Shown here one piece after another: positions 36,419 through 44,081 of a DNA stretch of 64,000 nt. Each line of letters opens with the position of its first letter. Position 1 is the stretch's first letter. A program made the translations under genes and the position numbers. Origin of the DNA: Dokdonella_A ginsengisoli (GTDB lineage Bacteria > Pseudomonadota > Gammaproteobacteria > Xanthomonadales > Rhodanobacteraceae); contig NZ_JBHSHD010000001.1 of assembly GCF_042652785.1 (NCBI RefSeq), positions 9,604-73,603 of the forward strand, given 5' to 3'. The notes under the pieces were generated by a model. It was not told the origin of the DNA, searched no databases, and worked only from the letters and a program-made list of their open reading frames with translations.

Positions 36419-38218
36419 TCAGTCCCCGACCGACAGGCGCACGAAGGCCGCGCGCAGATCCAGTCCGCCGTCGCCTTCGACGGCGAGCGCGCCGCCGTCG
36501 GCGCCGGCGACGCCGCGTGCGGCCAGCGCGAGCGCCAGCCATTGGGCGCGCTCGGCGCGCAGGCGCTGGTTGGTCTGCTCGCTGCCGACGTGGGTGTTGG
36601 TGCCGACGCAGGTCAGGCCGACGCGGACGCCCGCGACCTTGCCCAGCTCGACCGCGCGCCGCACCTCGCGCGCGATCGCGTCGACCGCATTCGCGGTGCC
36701 GTCGGCCGGCGCCGCGTCGTCGACGAACTCGATCCGCATCGCCGGCAGCGCCTTCGTCAATCGTTCCAGTTCGGCGCGGGCCGCGGCGACGGCGTCGACT
36801 TCCGGCGTCAGCGCGGACTCCACGCGCGCCACACCGGCGATCCAGCCGGCACGCTGCGCGGTCGTGTCGAGCCAGGCCTGCGGCGCCGAACCGGACAGGC
36901 TCAGCACGCCCTTCTCGACCGCGACGCGCACGCTGGCCGGCGGCTGCAGCAGGCGCTGCGCACGGCGTTCGATCACGGCGTCTTCGGTGGACAGGTAACC
37001 GGCCGCGTCCACCACCGGCTCCACGCCGCCGAATCCGGCCGCGTCGAGCAGCGGCGCCAGCGGCGCGGCGTCCGGATCGAGCAGGCCGTGCACGACGACG
37101 CGCCGCCACGGCTTCGCCTCGATCGCGCCGAGCACGAAGCCGGGATGCGCCTGGAGCCGACCGCGCAGCGCCTCGACGCGCGTGTTCCAGCGCTCGCGGC
37201 TGAGCGCGAAGGCGAACAGGCCGGCGGCCAGCACCAGCAGGATCAGGAACAGCGGCAGCCGCGATGGCGAGGTGCGCGGCTCGGCCTGCTCCGCGTTGCC
37301 GGCCTCCTGCACCAGCGCCGGCGGCTGCAGCGCGTCGTGCCAGGCGATCTGGTTTTCCGGCGTGCGCGGATCGTCGTCCGGCGCCGCGGCGAGACGCGCG
37401 TGGATTTCCTCCAGACGCTGCTCGAGCAGGCCGTGCAGCGCCGGCGGCGGTACGCCGCGGATGAAGCAGGCGAGGTTGGCGCGCGGGCCGTGCAGCATCC
37501 AGACCAGATGCTCGCCCACGCGCACCGATTCCAGCGTGCCGCCGGCGTCGCGACCAACCGAGTCGCCGACGAAGTCGCCGAGCGCGGTCAGCATGCCGGC
37601 GATCGCGTCCTTGTCGAGTTCGGGCAGGCCCGGTGCGGCTTCGTGGTGCAGCACGAGACCGGACTCGCGCTCGATCAGGAACACGTGGTCGATGGCGTAG
37701 GCGAGGCGGTGCTTGAGCACGACCTGCGCGTACGGCACGCCGGCGCGCCAGGCCTCGATCCGCCACTTGATGCCGCGCGGCGTGAAGCTGCTCTCGATCG
37801 CGCCGTTGAGGTCGGCGACGAGGTTGCGCAGCGCCTCGGCGATCGACTTGCGGATCAGCGGGCCGATGATCGGGAACAGCACGTCGATCAGGCTCTGGCG
37901 ATTGCGCTGCACGGCGGCGCCGAGCGCCTGCGAGACCGGTTCGGCGAGCGCGTTCGCCACGCGCGCGGTGGAGGCCTCGTCGGCGAGCGATTCGAGCGCG
38001 CCGGGCAGGCGCTGCGGCAGGGCCTGCTGCGCCCGCTCCAGTTCGGCGATGCGCGCGCGCGCGGCGAGCAGCTCGCGCCGCTCGTCGCCGAGCAGGAGTT
38101 CGCGCAGGCGTTCGAAGTCGCCGGCGGACGGCGACGCCTCCGCCTGCGGAAGCGCGACGGACGCCGCGGCCTGCGCAGGCGGCTCGCGCGAGTCCTGGCC
38201 GGGTCCTGACGAGGTCAC
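36419..38218 (-). CDS. Membrane protein with Roadblock/LC7-like, BON-like and OmpA-like domains
   Basis: 599 residues. A helical N-terminal cytosolic part (30-150) precedes a Roadblock-like domain at about 175-255 (DHVFLIERESGLVLHHEA, DKDAIAGMLTALGDFVGDSV, LESVRVGEHLVWMLHGPRA, NLACFIRG). One membrane helix lies at about 320-340 (RLPLFLILLVLAAGLFAFAL). Then come a BON-like stretch at about 415-470 (VRVAVEKGVLSLSGSAP) and an OmpA-like domain at about 485-585 with NQRLRAERAQWLALALAARGV. The usual GHTD of OmpA is replaced by VGTNTH. Roadblock proteins such as MglB bind or activate small GTPases, so this product could tie the GTPase encoded next to it to the cell wall across the membrane. Domain calls are by eye. 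Confidence 0.75.
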   Translation of the reverse strand: MTSSGPGQDSREPPAQAAASVALPQAEASPSAGDFERLRELLLGDERRELLAARARIAELERAQQALPQRLPGALESLADEASTARVANALAEPVSQALGAAVQRNRQSLIDVLFPIIGPLIRKSIAEALRNLVADLNGAIESSFTPRGIKWRIEAWRAGVPYAQVVLKHRLAYAIDHVFLIERESGLVLHHEAAPGLPELDKDAIAGMLTALGDFVGDSVGRDAGGTLESVRVGEHLVWMLHGPRANLACFIRGVPPPALHGLLEQRLEEIHARLAAAPDDDPRTPENQIAWHDALQPPALVQEAGNAEQAEPRTSPSRLPLFLILLVLAAGLFAFALSRERWNTRVEALRGRLQAHPGFVLGAIEAKPWRRVVVHGLLDPDAAPLAPLLDAAGFGGVEPVVDAAGYLSTEDAVIERRAQRLLQPPASVRVAVEKGVLSLSGSAPQAWLDTTAQRAGWIAGVARVESALTPEVDAVAAARAELERLTKALPAMRIEFVDDAAPADGTANAVDAIAREVRRAVELGKVAGVRVGLTCVGTNTHVGSEQTNQRLRAERAQWLALALAARGVAGADGGALAVEGDGGLDLRAAFVRLSVGD

Positions 38219-38243
38219 GTCGGCGGTCGACCGCGGGCCGATC

Positions 38244-38795
38244 TTACTTCAGCGTCGGCAGGTCGAAATCGCCCTTCAGGCGCAGCGCGAATTCGGTCAG
38301 CAGCGCGGCGAGATCGTCGCGGCCGACCTTCTCGGCGCGCAGTTCCTCGTTGCCGCGCGACATCGCCGCTTCGGTCTCGCCGACGCGCGTCGTGGTGCTG
38401 GCCTCCAGGTCGGCCAGCGCGGCGCGGTGGCGCTCGTCGCCGTTGGCCAGTTCCTGCTCGAGCGCCTCGAGCGCCTTGTTGACCTCGCCGCGCGCGGTGC
38501 GCGCGGCCTGCTGCAGGCGCGACTCGAGATCGTCGACGGCGCTGTTGCGGTCCTGCACTTCCTGGCGCACGAGCTTGCCGAGCTTGTCGAGCTGGTCGTC
38601 GATGCGCTTGTCGATCTGCGCGAGGCGCTTTTCCTGCGCTTCGCGCATGCGCGTCAGCTCGGCCTCGAGGCGCTGGTTCAGCTCCTGGAAGCGGCGCTCG
38701 TAGTCGCGCATCTGGCCGCCGAACAGGATGTCGCGGATCTGGTCGACATTGCGGTCGGCGCCGGCATCGGCGGCTGGCTTCTTCGGGTCTGCCAT
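38244..38795 (-). CDS. Coiled-coil protein of the GTPase cluster
   Basis: 183 residues from the ATG at 38795, which has AGGAG eight bases upstream; an earlier in-frame start at 38912 would add a basic Ala/Arg/Pro-rich tail and is less likely. It contains long charged heptad stretches from about 20 to 150 (DYERRFQELNQRLEAELTRMREAQEKRL; DDLESRLQQAARTARGEVNKALEALEQEL) and ends ALLTEFALRLKGDFDLPTLK. It has the look of a cytosolic structural or scaffold protein. No enzyme motif, no export signal. First gene of the tight operon with the Roadblock/OmpA-like protein (25 bp downstream), the GTPase and the hybrid kinase, so probably a physical partner of these. Confidence 0.8.
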   Translation of the reverse strand: MADPKKPAADAGADRNVDQIRDILFGGQMRDYERRFQELNQRLEAELTRMREAQEKRLAQIDKRIDDQLDKLGKLVRQEVQDRNSAVDDLESRLQQAARTARGEVNKALEALEQELANGDERHRAALADLEASTTTRVGETEAAMSRGNEELRAEKVGRDDLAALLTEFALRLKGDFDLPTLK

Positions 38796-39020
38796 GGGTT
38801 TGCTCCTGGGTTGCGGACGCGGCGCGGCCGTCCGGCGCGCCGCCACCGGCGCGCGCGTGCGCGAACCGGCCTTCTTGCTGCTGCGTGGAAGCGACTTCGC
38901 TGTGGTTGCCACGATCCCCCCTGACGGGCGCCATCACGAGCCACATTGTGGCATTGCGCGGGCGCCGCTGCCCACCCGTACGGACGGCGGCGAACCGGGA
39001 CGCGGCGGCCGGCAGGCGCC

Positions 39021-39725
39021 CTAGACCTGCTCCAGACGATAGCCGTGCTGGTAGATCGCGGCGAGGCGCCAGCCGTTTTCGCCGTTGAGGTCGAGCTTCT
39101 TGCGCAGGCGGCTGACGTGGGTGTCGACGGTGCGCGTGGACACCGCCGCACTGAGGTTCCACACGTTCTCCAGCAGCGCGTCGCGGCTGACGATGCGGCC
39201 GTGGCGGCGGAACAGGAAGTTGGCGAGATCGAACTCGCGCTGGGTCAGGTCGATCTCGCGGCCGTCGATGCTGACCTTGCGCCGCTTGGAATCGACCAGG
39301 TACGGCGCCAGCTCGACGACCTCGCTGGTGCCGGTGTCGGTGTCGCCGCCGTGCCGGCGCAGCACCGCGCCCAGGCGCGCCAGCAGCTCGCGCCGCTTGG
39401 GCGGCTTGATGACGTAGTCGTCGCCGCCGCTGGCCAGGCCGCGGACGATGTCGTCCTCGGCGTCGCGCGCGGTCAGGAACACCACCGGCAGCTTGCCGTT
39501 GGCCGACGAGCGGATCGTGCCGATGACCTCGATGCCGGTGCTGTCGGGCAGCATCCAGTCCAGCAGCAGCAGGTCGATCGCCTCGGTGCCCTGGCGGCGC
39601 CGGAACTCGGTCGCGTTGCGGAACAGGCGCACCGTGTAGCCGGACTCCTCCAGCCACTGGCCGACCAGGGCGGCCATGTCCGGATCGTCCTCGAGCAGGC
39701 CCACGACCACGCCGAGCTTGTTCAT
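39021..39725 (-). CDS. OmpR/PhoB-family response regulator
   Basis: 234 residues. Receiver domain at about 8-120 with acidic pair LLEDDPDM, phospho-acceptor LLLLDWMLPD, Thr in VVFLTARD and Lys in DDYVIKPPKR. The DNA-binding winged helix runs from about 140 (IDGREIDLTQREFDLANFLFRRHGRIVSRDALLENVWN) to the end, with VDTHVSRLRKKLDL. It regulates transcription after phosphorylation. It lies 225 bp upstream of the coiled-coil gene in the same direction, so it may control, or be the output of, the GTPase/kinase operon. The 225-bp gap holds only a start-proximal ribosome site and possibly the operon promoter. Confidence 0.95.
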   Translation of the reverse strand: MNKLGVVVGLLEDDPDMAALVGQWLEESGYTVRLFRNATEFRRRQGTEAIDLLLLDWMLPDSTGIEVIGTIRSSANGKLPVVFLTARDAEDDIVRGLASGGDDYVIKPPKRRELLARLGAVLRRHGGDTDTGTSEVVELAPYLVDSKRRKVSIDGREIDLTQREFDLANFLFRRHGRIVSRDALLENVWNLSAAVSTRTVDTHVSRLRKKLDLNGENGWRLAAIYQHGYRLEQV

Positions 39726-39777
39726 GCGATCGCCTGGTTCCGGGCGCAGGGGGGCGTCAATCGGTCGTGTCCTCGCT

Positions 39778-39981
39778 TCACTCGACGACGAAGTTGACGC
39801 GCATGTTGACGCGCCATTCGGTGACGCGGCCGTCGCCGTCGGTCAACACCTTGATGTCGTTGACCCACGCTCCCTTGATGTTCTTGACGGTCTGCGACAC
39901 CTTGCTGAGTCCCTTCTGCACTGCGTCCTCGATGCCTTTCGGCGATGAACAACTCAGTTCGATAACCTTGGCAACCGACAT
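39778..39981 (-). CDS. Dodecin (flavin-binding small protein)
   Basis: 67 residues, the usual dodecin size. The sequence VAKVIELSCSSPKGIEDAVQKGLSKVSQTVKNIKGAWVNDIKVL and the ending VTEWRVNMRVNFVVE match the family, which forms hollow dodecamers that store flavins and protect the cell from photo-reactive FMN. The Trp in GAWVNDIKV is at the flavin-stacking position. Cytosolic. Transcribed alone between the response-regulator gene and the exosortase gene, with an upstream GGGAGAT ribosome site. Confidence 0.95.
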   Translation of the reverse strand: MSVAKVIELSCSSPKGIEDAVQKGLSKVSQTVKNIKGAWVNDIKVLTDGDGRVTEWRVNMRVNFVVE

Positions 39982-40115
39982 GGCGTCATCTCCCAGGATT
40001 CGACTCCGACACTATAACAAAGCCCAAACGCGGCGAAAGCCCAGCCGTTGACCGTTGGCGAGGCTTCCGTTCAGTGTGACTGCGCGCACACTCCGCCCCC
40101 GCGGAGCGCGCCGAC

Positions 40116-40640
40116 TCAGGCCCCGGCCGGCGCCTGAGTCGGTGCCTGAGTCGGCGCCGGCGCCGGGCGCGGCAGGTAGCGCAGCCAGATCAGGAAGACC
40201 ACCAGCGCATCGAGCACGATCAGCGCCTGCCACAGGTACAGGTGGAACCACTCAAACCACAGCCGGCTCCACTGGCCGAGATAGAACAGGCTGATGATGC
40301 GCACCAGGTTCAGCGCCTGGATCGCGACGAAACCGATGCCGATGCCGGCCAGCTTGTGCTTCCACGGCGCCGGGAACGCCAGCATCGCCGAGACCAGGAT
40401 GATGACCGCCTCCACGCCGTTGCAGCCGCGCTCGATCGAGATCGCGAAATCGCTGGTCGTGCTCTGCAGGATCTTGCCGTAGGCGATCGCGTGCGGATCG
40501 AACAGGCTGACGATCCACACGCACACCTGCGCGATCGCCGCGGTGAACGGCAGGATCACGTAGTGCTCGACCGGTTGCAGCAGTTCGAGCACGAACAGCG
40601 CGGCCAGGAAGAACAGGAACAGGACGATGAAGCGCAGCAT
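40116..40640 (-). CDS. xrtH: Exosortase, XrtH type
   Basis: 174 residues with about five hydrophobic segments (FIVLFLFFLAALFVLELL; FTAAIAQVCVWIVSLF; VEAVIILVSAMLAFPAP; LAGIGIGFVAIQALNLVRIISLFYL; LWQALIVLDALVVFLIWLRYL). Exosortases process C-terminal sorting signals at the inner membrane. The catalytic set is visible: Cys in SIERGCNGVEA, Arg in LNLVRIISLF, and a His in WFHLYLW. The short length and GCNGVEA context fit XrtH, whose usual substrates end in an IPTLxxWG-CTERM signal; no such protein is in this window. The C-terminal PAPTQAPTQAPAGA tail is a low-complexity extension. Confidence 0.88.
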   Translation of the reverse strand: MLRFIVLFLFFLAALFVLELLQPVEHYVILPFTAAIAQVCVWIVSLFDPHAIAYGKILQSTTSDFAISIERGCNGVEAVIILVSAMLAFPAPWKHKLAGIGIGFVAIQALNLVRIISLFYLGQWSRLWFEWFHLYLWQALIVLDALVVFLIWLRYLPRPAPAPTQAPTQAPAGA

Positions 40641-40721
40641 GTCGAGGACGGGTGGCCCGGATGGTCGCCAAGTCTACGCCAGGTACGTGCCCGCATCGGA
40701 CGCGACTGCTAGCATTCCGGC

Positions 40722-41273
40722 ATGAATCCCGCGCCCAACCTGTTCCTGATCGGGCCGATGGGCGCCGGCAAGTCGACCGTGGGGCGCCATCTCGCCGAGC
40801 TGCTGCGCATGCCGTTCCTGGACCTCGACCACGAGATCGAAGCGCACACCGGCGCCGCGATCAGCCTGATCTTCGAACTCGAGCAGGAGGCCGGCTTCCG
40901 CCGCCGCGAGAGCGCCCTGCTGGCCGAGCTCACCGCGCGCCAGGGCATCGTGCTGGCCACCGGCGGCGGCGCCGTGCTCGACGCGGACAACCGCCGGCTG
41001 CTGCGCGAACGCGGCTACGTGATCTGGCTGGACGCCAGCGTCGACGCGCAGCTCGCACGCCTGGCGCGCGACCGCAACCGTCCGCTGCTGCAGGCGCCCG
41101 ACCGGCGCGAGCGGCTCGAACACCTCGCCGCGCAGCGCAACGGCCTGTATTCGGAAACGGCCGACCTGCACCTGGACTCGGTCGGCGTCGGCAACAGCAT
41201 GCACGCCGCGCACGACCTGCTCGACCTGCTCGAAGCGCGCTGGCAGCGCGGCCGCGCGGAGACCACGGCATGA
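40722..41273 (+). CDS. aroK: Shikimate kinase
   Basis: 183 residues. Phosphorylates shikimate at O3 in the chorismate pathway. Walker A GPMGAGKSTVGRHLA, shikimate-binding FLDLDHEIEAHTGAAI, FRRRESALL, the Walker-B-like ATGGGAVLD, and the lid RPLLQAP are all in place. TGCTAGCAT just upstream may include a -10 element. Its stop overlaps the start of aroB by four bases (ATGA), so the two are one transcriptional and translational unit, as in most proteobacteria. Confidence 0.97.
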   Translation: MNPAPNLFLIGPMGAGKSTVGRHLAELLRMPFLDLDHEIEAHTGAAISLIFELEQEAGFRRRESALLAELTARQGIVLATGGGAVLDADNRRLLRERGYVIWLDASVDAQLARLARDRNRPLLQAPDRRERLEHLAAQRNGLYSETADLHLDSVGVGNSMHAAHDLLDLLEARWQRGRAETTA

Positions 41274-42346
41274 ATGCGACGACGGTCGAGGTCGCGCTCG
41301 GCGCGCGTACGTACCCGATCTGGATCGGCGCCGGACTGCTCGGCGATCCGGCGCGCTGGCGCACGGCGATCGGCGGCCGCCACGTGCTGGTGGTGACCAA
41401 CGAGACGATCGCGCCGCTGTACCTGCAGCGTGTGCAGGCCGGCCTGGACGGGTTCACCCATTCCGCCCTCGTCCTGCCGGACGGCGAGGCGCACAAGACG
41501 CTCGCCAGCGGCGGCGTGGTGTTCGACGCGCTGGCGCGGCTGGGTGCCAGCCGCGACGCGACCCTGCTCGCCCTCGGCGGCGGCGTGATCGGCGATCTCG
41601 CCGGCTTCGCCGCGGCGTGCTGGATGCGCGGCATCGATTTCGTGCAGATGCCGACCACCCTGCTGGCGATGGTCGACTCCTCCGTCGGCGGCAAGACCGG
41701 CGTGAACCTGCCGGCCGGCAAGAACCTGGTCGGCGCGTTCCACCAGCCGCGCGCGGTCGTCGCCGACACCGCCACGCTGGCGACGCTGCCGCCGCGCGAG
41801 TACCGCGCCGGGCTCGCCGAAGTCGTCAAGTACGGCGCGATCGGCGACGCCGCGTTCTTCGGCTGGCTGGAGGCGCACGCCGGAGCGCTGAATGCGCGCG
41901 ACGAGGCGGCGCTGGTCGAGGCGATCGCGACCAGCTGCCGGCACAAGGCCGGCGTGGTCGCCCGCGACGAACACGAACACGGCGAGCGTGCGCTGCTGAA
42001 CTTCGGCCACACCTTCGGCCACGCGCTGGAAACCGCGACCGGCTACGGCCACCTGCTGCACGGCGAAGCCGTGGCGATCGGCATGGTGCTCGCGGCGCAG
42101 CTGTCGGCCGACCTCGGCCTGGCGCCGCGCGAGGACGCCGCGCGGCTGGAACGGCTGCTCGTCGCGCTCGGCCTGCCGGTGGCGCCGCCGCCGAACGATC
42201 CCGAACGCCTGCTCGCACTGATGCGGCTGGACAAGAAGAACCTCAGCGGCCGCCTGCGCCTGATCCTGTGGCGCGGCATCGGCCGCGCCGGGATCGTGCC
42301 GGACGTCGACGAGGACGCGATCCGCCGCAGCCTCGCCGCGGGGTGA
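41270..42346 (+). CDS. aroB: 3-dehydroquinate synthase
   Basis: 358 residues from the ATG at 41270. Converts DAHP to 3-dehydroquinate with NAD+ and a divalent metal. Motifs: PDGEAHKTL, LALGGGVIGDLAGFAAA, QMPTTLLAMVDSSVGGKTGVNLPAGKNLVG, FHQPRAVVADTATL, AEVVKYGAIGD, the metal ligands in NFGHTFGHALETATGYGHLLHGEAVAIGM, and DKKNLSGRLRLIL near the end. Cytosolic; coupled to aroK. Confidence 0.97.
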   Translation: MNATTVEVALGARTYPIWIGAGLLGDPARWRTAIGGRHVLVVTNETIAPLYLQRVQAGLDGFTHSALVLPDGEAHKTLASGGVVFDALARLGASRDATLLALGGGVIGDLAGFAAACWMRGIDFVQMPTTLLAMVDSSVGGKTGVNLPAGKNLVGAFHQPRAVVADTATLATLPPREYRAGLAEVVKYGAIGDAAFFGWLEAHAGALNARDEAALVEAIATSCRHKAGVVARDEHEHGERALLNFGHTFGHALETATGYGHLLHGEAVAIGMVLAAQLSADLGLAPREDAARLERLLVALGLPVAPPPNDPERLLALMRLDKKNLSGRLRLILWRGIGRAGIVPDVDEDAIRRSLAAG

Positions 42347-42468
42347 GGCGCGCGCTGATCGGCGCGCGGCGCTCCCCATCCGGGTCCGCCGCCGCGGCGT
42401 TCGGCTCGTGGAACTCTTCCGATGCGTGACGGCCATGTCGGCGATCGCGCGCGCGCAGTTACAATGGC

Positions 42469-42474
42469 CGCCGA
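42469..42474 (+). promoter_or_regulatory. Possible -10 box TACAAT
   Basis: TACAAT directly precedes GGCCGCCGACC and the WGR start codon at 42477. If used it would give an almost leaderless transcript, so it may instead serve another start. No -35 hexamer is clear. Weak call. Confidence 0.2.
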
Positions 42475-42476
42475 CC

Positions 42477-42737
42477 ATGCGCCTCTTCATGCAAACCCAG
42501 GCCGCCGGCGCGGAAGCGCCGCGCTACTACCAGATCGTGCTCGAGCAGGACCTGCTCGGCGGCTGGATGCTGTTCCGCGAATGGGGCCAGCAAGGCAGCC
42601 GCGCGAGCAGCAAGCGCGAGCTGTTCCTCGAGCGCGACGCGGCGATCCTCGCCTTCGAGCGCGCGCGCGACGCGCAGCTCAAGCGCGGCTTCCAGGTCAT
42701 GTTCAGTCAGGGCTTCGACGGGCGCCGCGCGAATTGA
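42477..42737 (+). CDS. WGR-domain protein
   Basis: 86 residues, a single WGR domain: MRLFMQTQAAGAEAPRYYQIVLEQDLLGGWMLFREWGQQGSRA, with the WGQQG standing for the name-giving Trp-Gly-Arg position (here Trp-Gly-Gln), then FLERDAAILAFERARDAQLKRGF. WGR domains occur in PARP and in small bacterial proteins and are thought to bind nucleic acid. The ATG at 42477 is chosen because the domain begins there; longer in-frame starts upstream add unrelated sequence. It lies between aroB and hemE. Confidence 0.85.
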   Translation: MRLFMQTQAAGAEAPRYYQIVLEQDLLGGWMLFREWGQQGSRASSKRELFLERDAAILAFERARDAQLKRGFQVMFSQGFDGRRAN

Positions 42738-42864
42738 GCGCGCCGCGGCCCGGCGTGCGGCGCGCCGCCGCCGGGACCAACCGTCGCACCCCCGGCCCGC
42801 CGCCGGCGCGGCCCGGCGACAATGGCGCCGGCCTTCCTTTCCGATTTCAACCGTGGATTTCCGC

Positions 42865-43908
42865 ATGACTACGCCCGACCACCGCTTCCTGCGCGCCCTG
42901 CGTCGCGAACCCGTCGACAAGACGCCGATCTGGATCATGCGCCAGGCCGGCCGCTACCTGCCCGAGTACCGCGCCACGCGCGAACGCGCCGGCAGCTTCC
43001 TGGCGCTGGCGCAGACGCCCGAGCTGGCCTGCGAGGTGACCCTGCAGCCGCTGGCGCGCTTCCCGCTCGACGCGGCGATCCTGTTCTCCGACATCCTGAC
43101 CATTCCCGACGCGATGGGCCTGGGCCTGCACTTCGTCGACGGCGAGGGTCCGAAGCTGCGCCATCCGCTGCGCAGCGTCGCCGACGTCGCGCGCCTGGGC
43201 GTGCCGGATCCGGAAACGGATCTGCGCTACGTGATGGACGCGGTGCGCCTGATCCGGCGCGAACTGGCCGAGCGCGTGCCGCTGATCGGCTTCTCCGGCA
43301 GCCCGTGGACGCTGGCCTGCTACATGATCGAAGGCGAAGGCTCGTCGAGCTTCTCGCGCGCGAAGGCGCTGGCGCTCGACGACGCGGCCACGATGCACCG
43401 CCTGCTCGACACGCTGGCGCAGTCGGTGGCCCGCTATCTCTGCGCCCAGGCCGCGGCCGGCGCCCAGGCGCTGATGGTGTTCGACACCTGGGGCGGCCTG
43501 CTCGCCCCGGAGGCGTTCCGCAACTTCTCGTTGCGCTACCTCGCCGAAGTGGTGGCCTTGCTGAAGTCCGACCGCGTCGCGCGCAACCTGCCGGTCATCC
43601 TGTTCTCGAAAGGCGCCAACGGCCATCTCGAAGCGCTGGCCGACACCGGCTGCGCCGCGCTCGGCCTGGACTGGACGATCGACATCGACGAAGCGCGCCG
43701 CCGCGTCGGCGCGCGCGTCGCGCTGCAGGGCAATCTCGATCCAGCCGTGCTCGCCGCCTCGCCGGAGGCGATCCGCACCGAGGCGCGCCGCATCCTCGAC
43801 GGTTTCGGCGCGCATCCGGGCCACGTCTTCAATCTCGGCCACGGCATCACGCCCGACATCGATCCGGAGCGCGTCGCGGTGCTGGTCGACGCGGTGCACG
43901 GCGAGTAA
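42865..43908 (+). CDS. hemE: Uroporphyrinogen decarboxylase
   Basis: 347 residues from the ATG at 42865 (a GTG four codons earlier is possible). Removes four carboxyl groups from uroporphyrinogen III to give coproporphyrinogen III in heme synthesis. Signatures: TPIWIMRQAGRYLPEYRATRE (signature 1 with the active-site Arg), AAILFSDILTIPDAMGLGLHF (active-site Asp), GFSGSPWTLACYMIEG (signature 2), MVFDTWGGLLAPEAF, ALGLDWTIDIDEARRRVG, LQGNLDPAVL and HVFNLGHGITPDIDPE. Cytosolic; transcribed alone or with the WGR gene. A strong GC hairpin follows the stop. Confidence 0.97.
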   Translation: MTTPDHRFLRALRREPVDKTPIWIMRQAGRYLPEYRATRERAGSFLALAQTPELACEVTLQPLARFPLDAAILFSDILTIPDAMGLGLHFVDGEGPKLRHPLRSVADVARLGVPDPETDLRYVMDAVRLIRRELAERVPLIGFSGSPWTLACYMIEGEGSSSFSRAKALALDDAATMHRLLDTLAQSVARYLCAQAAAGAQALMVFDTWGGLLAPEAFRNFSLRYLAEVVALLKSDRVARNLPVILFSKGANGHLEALADTGCAALGLDWTIDIDEARRRVGARVALQGNLDPAVLAASPEAIRTEARRILDGFGAHPGHVFNLGHGITPDIDPERVAVLVDAVHGE

Positions 43909-43982
43909 AACGCCTCGCGCAAAGCGGCCCTTCCCTGGGCCTTGCGCATCCGTGTTCCGGAAGGAGTCGTCCGCTGGGATGG

Positions 43983-44005
43983 ACGGCGGCCGCAGCGGCC
44001 GCCGT
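43983..44005. terminator. Perfect GC palindrome between convergent genes
   Basis: ACGGCGGCCGC-A-GCGGCCGCCGT is a perfect 11-bp dyad with one central base in the 173-bp gap between hemE (+) and the large repeat protein gene (-). Its place suggests a bidirectional transcription end, though neither side has a T-run. No other feature is visible in the gap. Confidence 0.45.
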
Positions 44006-44081
44006 CGACGGTGAAAGAGGTCCGTCCCTGGACCGTACGGTCGTGGCGCGCGGAGAAACGCCCCGACCGCACAAGCTGCGC

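Noticed and set aside
43983..44005. The GC palindrome as an attachment or recombination site.
   Set aside because: No integrase gene or direct repeat accompanies it; its place between convergent genes is explained by a role in transcription ending.
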